Of a DNA stretch of 64,000 nucleotides, positions 17,953-26,632 are shown piece by piece (the first letter of the stretch is position 1; each line of letters starts with the position of its first letter). This DNA is from Paracoccus sp. MC1862. GTDB taxonomy: Bacteria > Pseudomonadota > Alphaproteobacteria > Rhodobacterales > Rhodobacteraceae. The notes beneath the pieces are model-generated. The model ran no database searches. It was not told where the DNA came from and was given only the letters and a program-made list of their open reading frames with translations. The DNA is taken from the NCBI RefSeq assembly GCF_016617715.1, contig NZ_CP067225.1, forward strand, positions 3,230,001-3,294,000, read 5' to 3'. Made by a program: the position numbers and the translations under genes.

Positions 17953-19140
17953 TCAGCGCATCCCCAGCCCGGCGCGCATCATTGTCCGCCGCACGGGGGC
18001 GAGCGCGTAAAGCCCCCCCAGCGCCATCGCCCGCAGGTCGCGCAGGGGGCGCGGCGTCAACATGCTGGCGCGGTTCAGCGCGTCGATGCCCATCAGGCGG
18101 ACCAGCGCCTCGGGGCGGCGGGCGCGGGCGTAACGTTCCAGCGCCGTTGCATCGCCGGGATCGGTGCCCATCAGGTCCAGCAGCGCCGAGAGGTCCGCGA
18201 GGCTCATGTTCAGCCCTTGCGCGCCGATGGGCGGGACGACATGGGCGGCCTCGGCGATGAGCGCCGTGCGGGGACCAGTGTAGCGGTCGGCGATCTGGCT
18301 GATGATCGGCCATTCGGTCAGGCCTGTGGCTTGGGTCAGGTGCCCGAGGATGCCGGCGGAACGGGCGTTCAGTTCGACCTCGAAAGCCTCGCGGGGCAGC
18401 GCGCGCAGGCGGGCGATCTCGGCCCCGCGTTCCAGCCAGACGACCGCCGAGGACGGCTTGCCCTCACGGTCCGGCAGGGGGACCAGCGTGAAGGGGCCGC
18501 CCCAGCGGTGGATCTCGGTCGAGACGTTCCCGTGCGGGATCTCGTGGGTGACGGCGAAGGCCAGCGCCTTCTGACCATAGCGGATGGTGCGGGTGCCGAT
18601 CCCCAGAGCCTCGCGCACGGGCGAGTTGCGCCCGTCCGCCGCCACGACCAGCTGGGCACGGATGCGGCCGCCGTCCGACAGGTCCACAAGTGCTGCGTCG
18701 TCGCGGACGGTCAGGCCGGCGGTGCCGGTGCCGGGGCGGAACTCGACATTCGGCAGTTCCGCCAGACGGGCCGATATTTCGCGCCGCAGCAGCCAGTTGG
18801 GCAGGTTGTAGCCGAAGGGCTTGTCCGAGATTTCCGAGGCGTCGAAGGCACGCGTCAGCCGCGCCACCGGCCCGGCCCCGCCCGCATCGACGATCCGCAT
18901 GACCTGCAGGGGCGTTGCATGGGGCGCAAGCCGGTCCCACAGCCCGATCCGGGCCAGCAGATCGACCGAGGGCTGAAGGAAGGCCGTGGTCCGCAGGTCG
19001 GCGCCCGCGCCGCCCTCCTCTGTCACCGGAGGCGCAGGGTCCACGCAGAGGACGCTGAAGCCGCGGGCGCCGAAACCCGCCGCCGCCGTCAGCCCGGCGA
19101 CGCCGCCACCGGAGACCAGCACATCCACGCGATCCGGCAT
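17953..19140 (-). CDS. UbiH/UbiF-type FAD-dependent hydroxylase
   Basis: A 395-residue class A flavoprotein monooxygenase of the family that hydroxylates the ubiquinone ring. VDVLVSGGGVAGLTAAAGFG at the N terminus is the FAD ADP-binding GxGxxG site, VVAADGRNSPVRE is the DG motif near residue 160, and ALIAEAAHVVPPIGAQGLNMSLAD near 290 is the second FAD motif (GD replaced by AE). The exact ring position cannot be told from sequence. It is co-directional with a small membrane gene and the HAD gene to its right. Confidence 0.88.
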   Translation of the reverse strand: MPDRVDVLVSGGGVAGLTAAAGFGARGFSVLCVDPAPPVTEEGGAGADLRTTAFLQPSVDLLARIGLWDRLAPHATPLQVMRIVDAGGAGPVARLTRAFDASEISDKPFGYNLPNWLLRREISARLAELPNVEFRPGTGTAGLTVRDDAALVDLSDGGRIRAQLVVAADGRNSPVREALGIGTRTIRYGQKALAFAVTHEIPHGNVSTEIHRWGGPFTLVPLPDREGKPSSAVVWLERGAEIARLRALPREAFEVELNARSAGILGHLTQATGLTEWPIISQIADRYTGPRTALIAEAAHVVPPIGAQGLNMSLADLSALLDLMGTDPGDATALERYARARRPEALVRLMGIDALNRASMLTPRPLRDLRAMALGGLYALAPVRRTMMRAGLGMR

Positions 19141-19147
19141 CAGGGAC

Positions 19148-19387
19148 CTAGAACCCGGCCGCGTAGGCGATCAGCAGGCCCATGACGACCACCGTCGCCA
19201 GCAGCGCGACCATGGTCAGCGCGGGCAGGCCGAACAGCGCCACCACCACGATCACCAGCACCACCACCATGGCGAGGATGACAAGGATGCGGGCGGCGAG
19301 GATGCGTTCCTTCCGGGTCTGCAGTTCGGCATCGCCGCTGAGTGCGCTGGCGATGCCGTCGTCGGCAGAGGTGTCGGTGCGGCTCAT
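19148..19387 (-). CDS. Small membrane protein, two helices
   Basis: A 78-residue protein with a polar N terminus (MSRTDTSADDG...) and two adjacent hydrophobic segments (roughly residues 30-55 and 58-76) rich in Val, Leu and Ala. No known family is recognised. Start at 19387 overlaps the stop of the upstream HAD gene (ATGA), so the pair is probably translated together. UbiH-like gene follows after seven bases. Confidence 0.7.
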   Translation of the reverse strand: MSRTDTSADDGIASALSGDAELQTRKERILAARILVILAMVVVLVIVVVALFGLPALTMVALLATVVVMGLLIAYAAGF

Positions 19388-20157
19388 GATCGGGCCTCGG
19401 CTGTTGTCAGGGTCGGCCCCGAGTCTGCCACGTCCGCAAGGGCCGCGGCAAGCGCGGCGACGAAGGACGCGATGTCGCGGGTGTGCCACAGGATATGGCT
19501 GCCGTGGCTGTGGTCCTCGGCCAGCTCGTCGGGGCCATGGCGGCCCGCGCCGACCAGAACCGTCCGCATTCCCAAGGAAAACGGCACTTCCAGGTTGCGC
19601 GGGTCGTCCTCGAACATGGCGCAGCGGGCGGGGTCGAGGCGGTGCGCCTCAAGGACTGCGGCAAAGGATCGCGGGTCGGGTTTGGGGTGGTAGCCGACCT
19701 CTCCGATGCCGTGGATCGCGTCGAAGACCGCCAGTTCGCGCCGCGCCAGCACCTGCCCCGCATAGGCGGAATCGGCGTTGGTATGGATGATCTTCAGCCC
19801 CGGCAGCGCCCGGATCGCCTCCGCCAAGGCAGGCTCGGGCGTCAGGGCGGTGAAGTCGATGTCATGGACCTCGGCCAGATAGGTTTCGGGGTCGATGCCG
19901 TGATGGGCCATGAGGCCCGCCAGCGTGGTGCCGTGTTCGCGCCAGTAATGGGCGCGCAGCCGGTCGGCCTCGGGCGCGTCAACGCCCAGCAGGCGCTGGA
20001 CATAACCCGTCATCCGCGCCTCGATCTGCGAGAACAGCCGCAGGTCGGCGGAATAGAGCGTGTTGTCCAGATCGAAGATCCAGGCGTCGACGTCCGCAAA
20101 CTCCGCTTGCAGGGCCACCGTGTCGATGTCGCGCAGGGGGCGTGGGGGCATATCCAT
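19384..20157 (-). CDS. HAD-family pyrimidine 5'-nucleotidase
   Basis: A 257-residue haloacid-dehalogenase fold phosphatase. Motif I is WIFDLDNTLYSADLR with both catalytic Asp residues, the motif II region is LKIIHTNAD, and the motif III/IV region is FEDDPRNLEVPFSLGMRTVLVG. The DLDNTLY form and the helical cap match SDT1/PhoA-like nucleotidases that dephosphorylate pyrimidine monophosphates, by family inference. The start is placed at the ATG at 20157, since the extra upstream 26 codons look non-conserved. Divergent from the GntR gene. Confidence 0.85.
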   Translation of the reverse strand: MDMPPRPLRDIDTVALQAEFADVDAWIFDLDNTLYSADLRLFSQIEARMTGYVQRLLGVDAPEADRLRAHYWREHGTTLAGLMAHHGIDPETYLAEVHDIDFTALTPEPALAEAIRALPGLKIIHTNADSAYAGQVLARRELAVFDAIHGIGEVGYHPKPDPRSFAAVLEAHRLDPARCAMFEDDPRNLEVPFSLGMRTVLVGAGRHGPDELAEDHSHGSHILWHTRDIASFVAALAAALADVADSGPTLTTAEARS

Positions 20158-20222
20158 GAGCGACGGGTAGCGCGGGCGGCGCGGCCTTGCAATCGCCGGG
20201 AGGCCCGTCCAACTCTGCCCCG

Positions 20223-20870
20223 ATGAAAGACGCATACAGCCTGATCCTGTCAGCGATCGACGACGGCACCTACCGTCCCGGCGACCGGCTGGTCGAATCG
20301 GAACTGGCCGAACGCTTCGGCGTCAGCCGCACCCCCGTGCGCGAGGCGCTGCAGCGACTGGAAACCCAGTCGATGCTGACCCGCGACGGCCGCAGCCTGA
20401 TCGTGGCGACGCTGGACCACAACCAGCTGGCCGAGCTTTACACCGTCCGCACCGAGCTTGAGGCGCTGGCGGCCCGCCTTGCCGCCCGCCATGCCACGCG
20501 CGAGGAGGTGCGGGTGCTGGGCCAGATGGTGGACGACGACCTGCGCATCGTGGACGACCCGCAGGCGCTCAGCCGCGCGAACCGGCGCTTCCACCACCAG
20601 ATCCACCTCGCATCCCACAACCGCTATCTCGTGCAGCAACTCGACATCGTGCACCGGACCATGGCGCTGATGGCGCGGACCTCGCTGGCCGCCGAAGGGC
20701 GGGGCCAGCGGTCGCTGACCGAGCATCGCGAGATCGTCGAGGCCATCGCCTCGGGCGACGGGGACGCGGCGGAAAACGCGCTGCGCAACCACATCTCGAC
20801 CGCCTTCGAGACGCGGCTGATGGAATCCGCCCGCGCCTGGGCCAGCACCATCGAGCAGGGCCGCAAGTGA
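20223..20870 (+). CDS. GntR-family transcriptional regulator (FadR/VanR-type)
   Basis: A 215-residue regulator with an N-terminal winged helix, YSLILSAIDDGTYRPGDRLVE then SELAERFGVSRTPVREALQRL (about residues 6-50), and a helical FCD effector domain after residue 75. Candidate metal-binding residues are in the Asp, His-His and His positions around 120-190 (FHHQIHLASHN and LTEHREIVEAI). It overlaps the following glycosylase gene (stop and GTG start share bases), so it may control that operon. Ligand unknown. Confidence 0.88.
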   Translation: MKDAYSLILSAIDDGTYRPGDRLVESELAERFGVSRTPVREALQRLETQSMLTRDGRSLIVATLDHNQLAELYTVRTELEALAARLAARHATREEVRVLGQMVDDDLRIVDDPQALSRANRRFHHQIHLASHNRYLVQQLDIVHRTMALMARTSLAAEGRGQRSLTEHREIVEAIASGDGDAAENALRNHISTAFETRLMESARAWASTIEQGRK

Positions 20871-21496
20871 GCCTGCGCCTGATCGAGGCCGAGGGCGACA
20901 TCGCCGAGGGCGTGGCGCATCTGGCGGCGGTCTGCCCCGTCTGGGCGCGTGTCCTGCCCGAGCTTGGTCCCCTGCCGCTGCGCCGGCGCGAGGACGGCTT
21001 CGGCGCGCTCATGTCGGCCATCGTCTCGCAGCAGATCTCGGTCGCGGCGGCTGCCTCCATCTCGGCCCGGCTGGCTGCGGCGGGGCTGGATCGGCCGGAT
21101 GCCATCGCGGCGGCCGAGGACGCGGCCCTGCGCGCCTGCGGGCTGTCGGGCCAGAAGGTCCGCTACCTGCGGGCGCTGACCGGGGCCGATATCGACTTCG
21201 CCGCCCTGCGGCAGATGCCCGACGAGGAGGTCAGCGCCACCCTGACCGCGCTGCCCGGCATCGGCCGCTGGACGGCCGAGATGTATCTGATCTTCGCCCT
21301 CGGCCGCGCCGATGCCTTTGCCCCCGACGACCTTGCGTTGCAGGAATCGGCGCGGATCATGTATGGGCTGCCGGAACGCCCGCGTGGCAAGGCGCTGGCC
21401 GAACTCGCGCGGCCCTGGGCACCGTGGCGCGCGGTTGCCGCGCGCGGGCTCTGGGCCTATTACCACCACGCCAAGGGACGCGAGGGGGTGACATGA
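20867..21496 (+). CDS. DNA-3-methyladenine glycosylase-type HhH-GPD protein
   Basis: A 209-residue base-excision enzyme of the AlkA-like HhH-GPD superfamily. It removes alkylated bases such as 3-methyladenine. The helix-hairpin-helix LTALPGIGRWTAEMYLIFAL is near residue 125. The catalytic Asp is in FAPDDLAL near 145. IVSQQISVAAA is the conserved N-terminal segment. GTG start at 20867 overlaps the GntR stop. ATGA overlap with the next gene closes a three-gene cluster. Confidence 0.9.
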   Translation: MSLRLIEAEGDIAEGVAHLAAVCPVWARVLPELGPLPLRRREDGFGALMSAIVSQQISVAAAASISARLAAAGLDRPDAIAAAEDAALRACGLSGQKVRYLRALTGADIDFAALRQMPDEEVSATLTALPGIGRWTAEMYLIFALGRADAFAPDDLALQESARIMYGLPERPRGKALAELARPWAPWRAVAARGLWAYYHHAKGREGVT

Positions 21497-22149
21497 CGCG
21501 CGAGTTGCAATCGGATCGCCGGGGGCCTGAGAAAGCCGGTTCCGTCATCGTCTTCCTGCACGGCTACGGCGCGGATGGCGCCGACCTGCTGGGTCTGGCC
21601 GAGCCATTGGGCCGCTACCTGCCCGACACCGTCTTCTATGCCCCGAACGCCTCCGAGCCCTGCGTCAACAATCCCTTCGGCTTCCAGTGGTTTCCGATTC
21701 CTTGGCTGGACGGCTCGACCGAGGCGCAGGCCCGCGCCTCGATGGAGAAGTCCATAGACGATGTGAACGCCTTCCTTGACAACGTGCTGGCGCGTGAGGG
21801 GCTGCAGGCCGACCGCATGGTGGTCGTCGGCTTCTCGCAGGGGACGATGATGGCGCTGCATGTCCTGCCGCGCCGGGACAAGGCCGTGGCGGGGATCGTC
21901 GGCTTCTCGGGCCGGCTTCTGGCGCCGGAACTGGTGGGCGAGGCAAGGGTTCGCCCCCCGGTCCTGCTGCTGCACGGCGACCAGGATCCGATGGTGCCCT
22001 TTGCCGACATGGGGCTGGCGGAACGGGCGCTGGCGGGGGCCGGCTTCGACATTGCCACCCATGTGATGCCTGGCACCGGCCATGGCATCTCGCCCGATGG
22101 CCTTGGCGCGGCGCTGAGCTTTATCCGCAAGGTACTGGGCGCGAAGTGA
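21493..22149 (+). CDS. Alpha/beta-hydrolase (carboxylesterase/phospholipase type)
   Basis: A 218-residue serine hydrolase of the carboxylesterase/YpfH group. The oxyanion motif is FLHGYGADGAD near residue 20, the nucleophile Ser is in VVGFSQGTMMAL near 118, the Asp in LLHGDQDPMVP near 165, and the His in PGTGHGISPDG near 200. Soluble, no signal. Start ATG at 21493 overlaps the glycosylase stop. Substrate not predictable. Confidence 0.88.
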   Translation: MTRELQSDRRGPEKAGSVIVFLHGYGADGADLLGLAEPLGRYLPDTVFYAPNASEPCVNNPFGFQWFPIPWLDGSTEAQARASMEKSIDDVNAFLDNVLAREGLQADRMVVVGFSQGTMMALHVLPRRDKAVAGIVGFSGRLLAPELVGEARVRPPVLLLHGDQDPMVPFADMGLAERALAGAGFDIATHVMPGTGHGISPDGLGAALSFIRKVLGAK

Positions 22150-22297
22150 AATCCGCGGCGTCGCTGAACCGTCGCCTTGCCGTCATGCCGCATTTACGCG
22201 CATCCCCGATACCCCGCCACATGTAGAGCCTTGTCATGGTCGCGCCGCCCAATATAGTCGGCGGCGAGTCCTGAGGCGTGATGGCGGGGACACCCGG

Positions 22298-22900
22298 ATG
22301 CTTGACGACCCACATGTCGAGACTGACTTCCGCACCCAGTTCGTGCGCGACCCTGCGTCATTGCGGCGCAACCCGGCGCTGGTCCTGAACGCGGACTACC
22401 GGCCCCTCAGCTACTATCCCCTGTCGCTGTGGCCCTGGCAGGAAACCATCAAGGCGGTGTTCCTGGACCGCGTCACCATCCTCGCCGAATACGAGGAGGT
22501 CGTGCGAAGCCAGAGGGAAGCGATACGCATCCCCTCGGTCGTGGTGCTGAGGGATTATGTCAGACCCAGGAAGCGCGTGGCATTCACGCGCTTCAATCTT
22601 TTCATGCGGGACAGTTTCTGTTGCCAATATTGCGGGTCCAGGGGCGACCTGACCTTCGACCACGTGGTGCCCCGGTCGCGCGGCGGCGTGACAAGCTGGG
22701 AAAACGTCGTCGCCGCCTGTTCGCCCTGCAACCTGCGAAAGGCGAACAAGAGCCTGCGCGCCTCGGGCCTGCGGCTGGCCCGTGCGCCCCGCCGCCCTAC
22801 CTCCGAGGAAATGCACGCCATGGGCCGGCGCTTTCCGCCGAACCACCTGCATGTCAGTTGGATGGACTATCTTTACTGGGACGCCGAGCTGGAAAGCTGA
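22298..22900 (+). CDS. HNH endonuclease family protein
   Basis: A 200-residue protein with a C-terminal HNH nuclease fold. Zinc Cys pairs occur in CQYCGSRGDLTFDHVVPRSR and, further on, ACSPCNLRKANK. The His-Asp of the active site is in FDHVVPRSRGG, with Asn in WENVV. The N terminus, with NADYRPLSYYPLSLWPWQE, is typical of a conserved chromosomal alphaproteobacterial HNH protein rather than a homing or restriction enzyme. No restriction partner is nearby. Its cellular role is unknown to me. Confidence 0.85.
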   Translation: MLDDPHVETDFRTQFVRDPASLRRNPALVLNADYRPLSYYPLSLWPWQETIKAVFLDRVTILAEYEEVVRSQREAIRIPSVVVLRDYVRPRKRVAFTRFNLFMRDSFCCQYCGSRGDLTFDHVVPRSRGGVTSWENVVAACSPCNLRKANKSLRASGLRLARAPRRPTSEEMHAMGRRFPPNHLHVSWMDYLYWDAELES

Positions 22901-22903
22901 AGC

Positions 22904-23089
22904 TCAGGCGTCCGGCGTATGGCGCGGCCCGTTGCCGATGCGCGCCGACAGATGCGCGACCGCCGCCGCGATCACCGTGCCAAGCGCCAGCACCGGCAGG
23001 GGAATCCCCAGCGACACGGCCACGACCAGCGTGACGCCCGCCGCCACGATCACGGCCAGGACCAGCATCAGGAAATGGGGCAGGGGCAT
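22904..23089 (-). CDS. Small two-helix membrane protein
   Basis: 61 residues starting MPLPHFLMLVLAVIVAAGVT, with a second hydrophobic stretch at about 30-47 and a short basic tail. AAGGAGA immediately precedes the ATG at 23089, which decides this start inside a much longer open frame. No family recognised. It ends four bases after the convergent HNH gene and is divergent from the radical SAM gene. Confidence 0.7.
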   Translation of the reverse strand: MPLPHFLMLVLAVIVAAGVTLVVAVSLGIPLPVLALGTVIAAAVAHLSARIGNGPRHTPDA

Positions 23090-23182
23090 CGCTTTCTCCT
23101 TCACGGCCTGAATATGTGGCGCGCTGCCTGAAATGGAAAGCCGCGAATGGCGCGAATTGTTCCCATGCGCGGGCTTGCCAAT

Positions 23183-23197
23183 GTTCCTGTTGTGTTC
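23183..23197. promoter_or_regulatory. Alphaproteobacterial LexA (SOS) box before a radical SAM gene
   Basis: GTTC-CTGTTGT-GTTC fits the direct-repeat LexA site GTTC-N7-GTTC known from Rhodobacter and other alphaproteobacteria. Read on the other strand (GAAC-N7-GAACA) it matches the recA box at 52531 in spacing and following base. It lies 12 bases before the preferred start of the next gene. Confidence 0.7.
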
Positions 23198-23209
23198 CAA
23201 TCTTCGCCC

Positions 23210-24289
23210 ATGCTGCCGCCCCGCAACCCGGACGAGATCCTCAAGGCCCGTGGCGCCGCGCATCGCCCCGCCGCCCGGTTCGAGCCGTACCGGCTTGTGC
23301 ACGAGGATGACGGCTGGAACACGACCTCTGACGAAAACCTGCTGCGGACCGAGGTCACGACCGAGGTGCCGCGCCGGATCATCACCCGCAACGATTCGCC
23401 AGACGTGCCCTTCGACCGTTCGGTGAACCCGTACCGGGGCTGCGAGCATGGCTGCATCTACTGCTTCGCCCGGCCCAGTCACGCCTGGCTGGGTCTGTCG
23501 CCGGGCCTCGATTTCGAAACCCGCATCATCGCTAAGCCGGACGCGCCGAGGCTGCTGGAAGCCGAGATCGCCCGGCCCGGCTATGCCGTGGCCCCCATCG
23601 CCTTCGGTACCAACACCGACCCCTATCAGCCGGCGGAGGCGGGCCTGGGGATCATGCGCGGCTGCCTGCAGGTGCTGCACGACTGGAACCACCCGCTCAG
23701 CATCGTAACGCGCGGGCGTACCATCCTGCGCGACCTTGACCTGATCGGGGCGATGGCGGCGCGGGGGCAGGTCTTCGTGGGCGTCTCGCTGACCACACTC
23801 GACCCCGCGCTTGCCCGTTTGATGGAGCCGCGCGCGCCTGCCCCCGCAACGCGCCTGAAGATGATCCGGGCGCTGGCGGAGGCGGGCGTGCGGGTGCGGG
23901 TGATGCTGGCGCCGATGATCCCCGCCCTGACGGATCACGAGATCGAATCGCTCCTTGCCGCCGCGCGGGCTGCGGGTGCGGCCACCGCCAGCATGATCCC
24001 GATCCGCCTGCCGCACGAGGTCGCGCCCCTGTTCCGCGACTGGCTGGACCGCCACCATCCGGGGCGCGCCGCCCATGTCATGTCCCGCATCCGGGCCATG
24101 CGCGGCGGGCGCGACAACGATCCCCGCTTCGGCCACCGGATGCGCGGCCAAGGACCCGAGGCCGACCTGATGCACCAGCGTTTCCGCCTTGCCCGCAGGC
24201 GCCTGGGCTATGACGGCGAAAGCCCGCCGCTGGACGCCAGCCGCTTCGCCCCGCCGCCGCGCCCCGGCGACCAGCTTGCGCTGTTCTGA
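23210..24289 (+). CDS. PA0069-family radical SAM protein
   Basis: A 359-residue radical S-adenosylmethionine protein. The cluster-binding cysteines are Cys78, Cys82 and Cys85 in RGCEHGCIYCFARPSHAW, the typical CX3CX2C spacing. Other family stretches are GTNTDPYQPAE, VTRGRTILRDLDL, VSLTTLDPALARLMEPRAP and a C-terminal LRRRLGY-like region. These proteins resemble spore photoproduct lyases. The start is set at ATG 23210 because family N termini have the KARGAA...ARFE stretch here and the LexA box would otherwise lie in the coding frame. No Shine-Dalgarno is visible. The box suggests SOS induction. Confidence 0.88.
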   Translation: MLPPRNPDEILKARGAAHRPAARFEPYRLVHEDDGWNTTSDENLLRTEVTTEVPRRIITRNDSPDVPFDRSVNPYRGCEHGCIYCFARPSHAWLGLSPGLDFETRIIAKPDAPRLLEAEIARPGYAVAPIAFGTNTDPYQPAEAGLGIMRGCLQVLHDWNHPLSIVTRGRTILRDLDLIGAMAARGQVFVGVSLTTLDPALARLMEPRAPAPATRLKMIRALAEAGVRVRVMLAPMIPALTDHEIESLLAAARAAGAATASMIPIRLPHEVAPLFRDWLDRHHPGRAAHVMSRIRAMRGGRDNDPRFGHRMRGQGPEADLMHQRFRLARRRLGYDGESPPLDASRFAPPPRPGDQLALF

Positions 24290-24310
24290 CAGTCAGGGCA
24301 GGCTGAAGAC

Positions 24311-24700
24311 ATGACGGTGATCTGGCACAACCCGAACTGTTCGACCTCGCGCAAGGTGCTGGCCGCGCTGCGCGAAAGCGGCGACGATCCCGAGGTGATC
24401 GAATATCTCAAGACCCCGCCCGACCGCGAGACGATCCGGCAATGGACAGCCAACGCCGGGCTGACGGTCCGGCAGGGGCTGCGGCAGCGCAACACCCCCT
24501 ATCACGACCTCGGCCTGGGCGATCCCGAACTGACCGACGACCAGCTTCTCGATTCGATCGTGGCGCATCCGATCCTGCTGGAACGTCCCTTCGTGCGGAC
24601 ATCGCTCGGCACCCGCCTCTGCCGTCCACCCGAGCGCGTCTTCGAGATCATGGCCAACCCGCCCGCGCCTTCGACGCAGGATGGCGGGTCGCCCGCCTGA
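24311..24700 (+). CDS. arsC: ArsC/Spx-type arsenate reductase-like protein
   Basis: A 129-residue thioredoxin-fold protein of the glutaredoxin-linked ArsC family. Cys10 in WHNPNCSTSRK is the reactive residue, and the conserved VRTSLGTRLCRPPE stretch lies near residue 95-108. The usual role is reduction of arsenate to arsenite, but members without an ars operon may have other thiol functions; none of arsR, arsB or acr3 is nearby. It follows the radical SAM gene by 21 bases and may share its transcript. Confidence 0.8.
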   Translation: MTVIWHNPNCSTSRKVLAALRESGDDPEVIEYLKTPPDRETIRQWTANAGLTVRQGLRQRNTPYHDLGLGDPELTDDQLLDSIVAHPILLERPFVRTSLGTRLCRPPERVFEIMANPPAPSTQDGGSPA

Positions 24701-24721
24701 CGCTGCAGGGCGCTTGGCTGC

Positions 24722-24783
24722 CCGTTCTTCTTCGCTCAAATATCCGCGGGGGAGCTGCGGAACGCAGCGGGGGCGGCAGCCCC
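24722..24783 (-). repeat. Composite intergenic repeat, copy 3 (tail and hairpin only)
   Basis: Read on the minus strand: GGGGCTGCC-type palindromic sequence, GCTGCG-TTC-CGCAGC hairpin (24754-24768), then CGCGGATATTTGAGCGAAGA and AGAACGG. It lacks the GAAAACAGTCC stem. It lies between the convergent arsC-like and trpS genes. Confidence 0.6.
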
Positions 24784-24787
24784 GGCC

Positions 24788-25807
24788 TCAGCGCGCCCCG
24801 CGGATCATTCCCATGATCTCGCGCGCTTCCGCCACGATGGGCGAGGCGATGGCATTTGCCCTTTCGGCCCCTTCCAGCAGGATGCGGTCGATCTCGGAAG
24901 GATCGCCCATCAACTGGTTCATCCGCCGGGTGATCGGCGCCAGCACCGACACCGCAAGGTCGGCCAGCGCCGGCTTAAAGGCGCCGAAGCCTTGGCCCTC
25001 GAAGCGTGCCAGCACCGCGTCGGGCGTCTCGTCCGACAGGGCGGCGTGGATGTTAACGAGGTTCCGCGCCTCGGGCCGGTCCTTCAGCCCCTCCATCGCG
25101 CCGGGCAGCGGCTCGGCATCGGTGCGGGCCTTGCGGATCTTCTGGGCGATGGCGTCGGCGTCGTCGGTCAGGTTGATGCGGCTGGCGTCCGAGGGGTCGG
25201 ACTTGGACATCTTCTTCGTCCCGTCGCGCAGGGACATGACGCGGGTCGCAGCGCCCTCGATCACCGGCTCGGGTGCGGGAAAGAAATCAGTGCCGTAGTC
25301 GTGGTTGAACTTGGCCGCGATGTCGCGGGTCAGTTCCACGTGCTGCTTCTGGTCCTCGCCCACCGGCACATGGGTCGCGTGATAGGCAAGGATGTCCGCC
25401 GCCATCAGCGCGGGATAGGCATAAAGGCCAAGGCTGACGGCCTCGGCGTTCTTGCCCGCCTTGTCCTTGAACTGGGTCATGCGGTTCATCCAGCCCAAGC
25501 GGGCCACGCAGGACAGCATCCAGCCAAGCTCGGCATGGGCGGGGACATGGCTTTGCACGAACAGCACCGACTGCGCCGGGTCGATCCCCGCGGCAAGGAA
25601 GGCCGCCGCCGCCTCGCGCGTCTGCTGGCGCAGCCGCTCGGGCTCCTGCCAGACGGTGATCGCGTGCAGGTCCACGAGGCAGTAGATCGTCTCGACCTGC
25701 CCCTGCTTTTCGGCAAAGCGGCGCAGGGCGCCGAGGTAGTTGCCCAGCGTCAGACCGCCCGACGGCTGGATGCCCGAGAAGATGCGCGGAGTGTGAACGC
25801 GTGCCAT
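24788..25807 (-). CDS. trpS: Tryptophanyl-tRNA synthetase
   Basis: Class I aminoacyl-tRNA synthetase, 339 residues. HIGH-like motif is [15 protein letters not shown] near residue 13-27, and the KMSKS loop is [17 protein letters not shown] near residue 200. The start at 25807 is the ATG giving [17 protein letters not shown], the family's N terminus. Divergent from the rhomboid-like gene with about 80 bases between starts. Confidence 0.97.
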   Translation of the reverse strand: MARVHTPRIFSGIQPSGGLTLGNYLGALRRFAEKQGQVETIYCLVDLHAITVWQEPERLRQQTREAAAAFLAAGIDPAQSVLFVQSHVPAHAELGWMLSCVARLGWMNRMTQFKDKAGKNAEAVSLGLYAYPALMAADILAYHATHVPVGEDQKQHVELTRDIAAKFNHDYGTDFFPAPEPVIEGAATRVMSLRDGTKKMSKSDPSDASRINLTDDADAIAQKIRKARTDAEPLPGAMEGLKDRPEARNLVNIHAALSDETPDAVLARFEGQGFGAFKPALADLAVSVLAPITRRMNQLMGDPSEIDRILLEGAERANAIASPIVAEAREIMGMIRGAR

Positions 25808-25887
25808 GCTGCTGCCTGCTGGAAAATCCGTCGGCGTCGGGATACCCCTTGCCCCTGACAGGCGCAACCGCGCCGGAAAGGACCGCG

Positions 25888-26598
25888 ATGCGCGTCGGAA
25901 TGAACGAAAGCCCCGTCAACAGCCTGCCCGCCGTGCTGTGGATGCTGGTGGCCCCCATCGCCGCGGCCGAGGCGTATTTCGGCCTCGGCCGCCTGGGCTT
26001 CCTTGCGGGCGGCGTCAACGCCGGTCAGGCCGCGCGCCAGATCATGGTCGAGCAGACCGCCTTCGCCCCCGAGTTCCTGGTCCGCGCCTTCGGCCGCTCC
26101 TCGGTCGCGGGGGCCGAGCTTTACCGGCTGCTCACCTATCCCTTCGTCCATTACTCTCTGACCCACGCGATCTTCGTCGTGGTGTTCCTGCTGGCGCTGG
26201 GCAACATGGTGGCGCGGTCGTTCCGGCCTTGGGCGGTGCTGGCGCTGTTCTTCGCCTCGGCCATCGGCGGCGCGGCGGTCTATTCGGTTGCCGCGGGGAT
26301 GCTGCCGCTGTTCCGCTTCGACCCCCTGGTGGGGGGCTATGCGCCGGTCTACGGACTGCTCGGCGCCTTCACCTTCCTTTTGTGGACCCGGCTGGGTCAG
26401 GAGAACGCCAACCAGCTTCGCGCCTTCACCCTGATCGGGGTGCTGTTGCTGTTCCAGCTTGTGTTCGGCATCGCCTTTGGCGGCGCGGGCAAGAACTGGA
26501 TCGCCGAGGTCTCGGGCTTCGTGATCGGCTTCGGGCTGTCCTTTGTGCTGATCCCTGGCGGCGTGGGGCGAGTGCGTCGGCGCATCCGCCAGCGGTAG
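25888..26598 (+). CDS. Rhomboid-family membrane protein, apparently without catalytic residues
   Basis: A 236-residue polytopic membrane protein with six hydrophobic segments and a rhomboid layout: [15 protein letters not shown] in helix 2 and [18 protein letters not shown] in helix 4. The active-site GxSG is replaced: [12 protein letters not shown] (149-160) puts Tyr151 where the nucleophilic Ser should be. In the last helix, [11 protein letters not shown] puts Glu207 where the catalytic His normally sits (AHxGG). Thus both catalytic residues appear lost, as in pseudoproteases. Fold assignment is good; loss of activity is inferred from this hand alignment. GGAAAGGA precedes the start. Confidence 0.8.
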   Translation: MRVGMNESPVNSLPAVLWMLVAPIAAAEAYFGLGRLGFLAGGVNAGQAARQIMVEQTAFAPEFLVRAFGRSSVAGAELYRLLTYPFVHYSLTHAIFVVVFLLALGNMVARSFRPWAVLALFFASAIGGAAVYSVAAGMLPLFRFDPLVGGYAPVYGLLGAFTFLLWTRLGQENANQLRAFTLIGVLLLFQLVFGIAFGGAGKNWIAEVSGFVIGFGLSFVLIPGGVGRVRRRIRQR

Positions 26599-26632
26599 AT
26601 CATGTCGCGCTGCTGCGGCTGCACCGTCGCCA

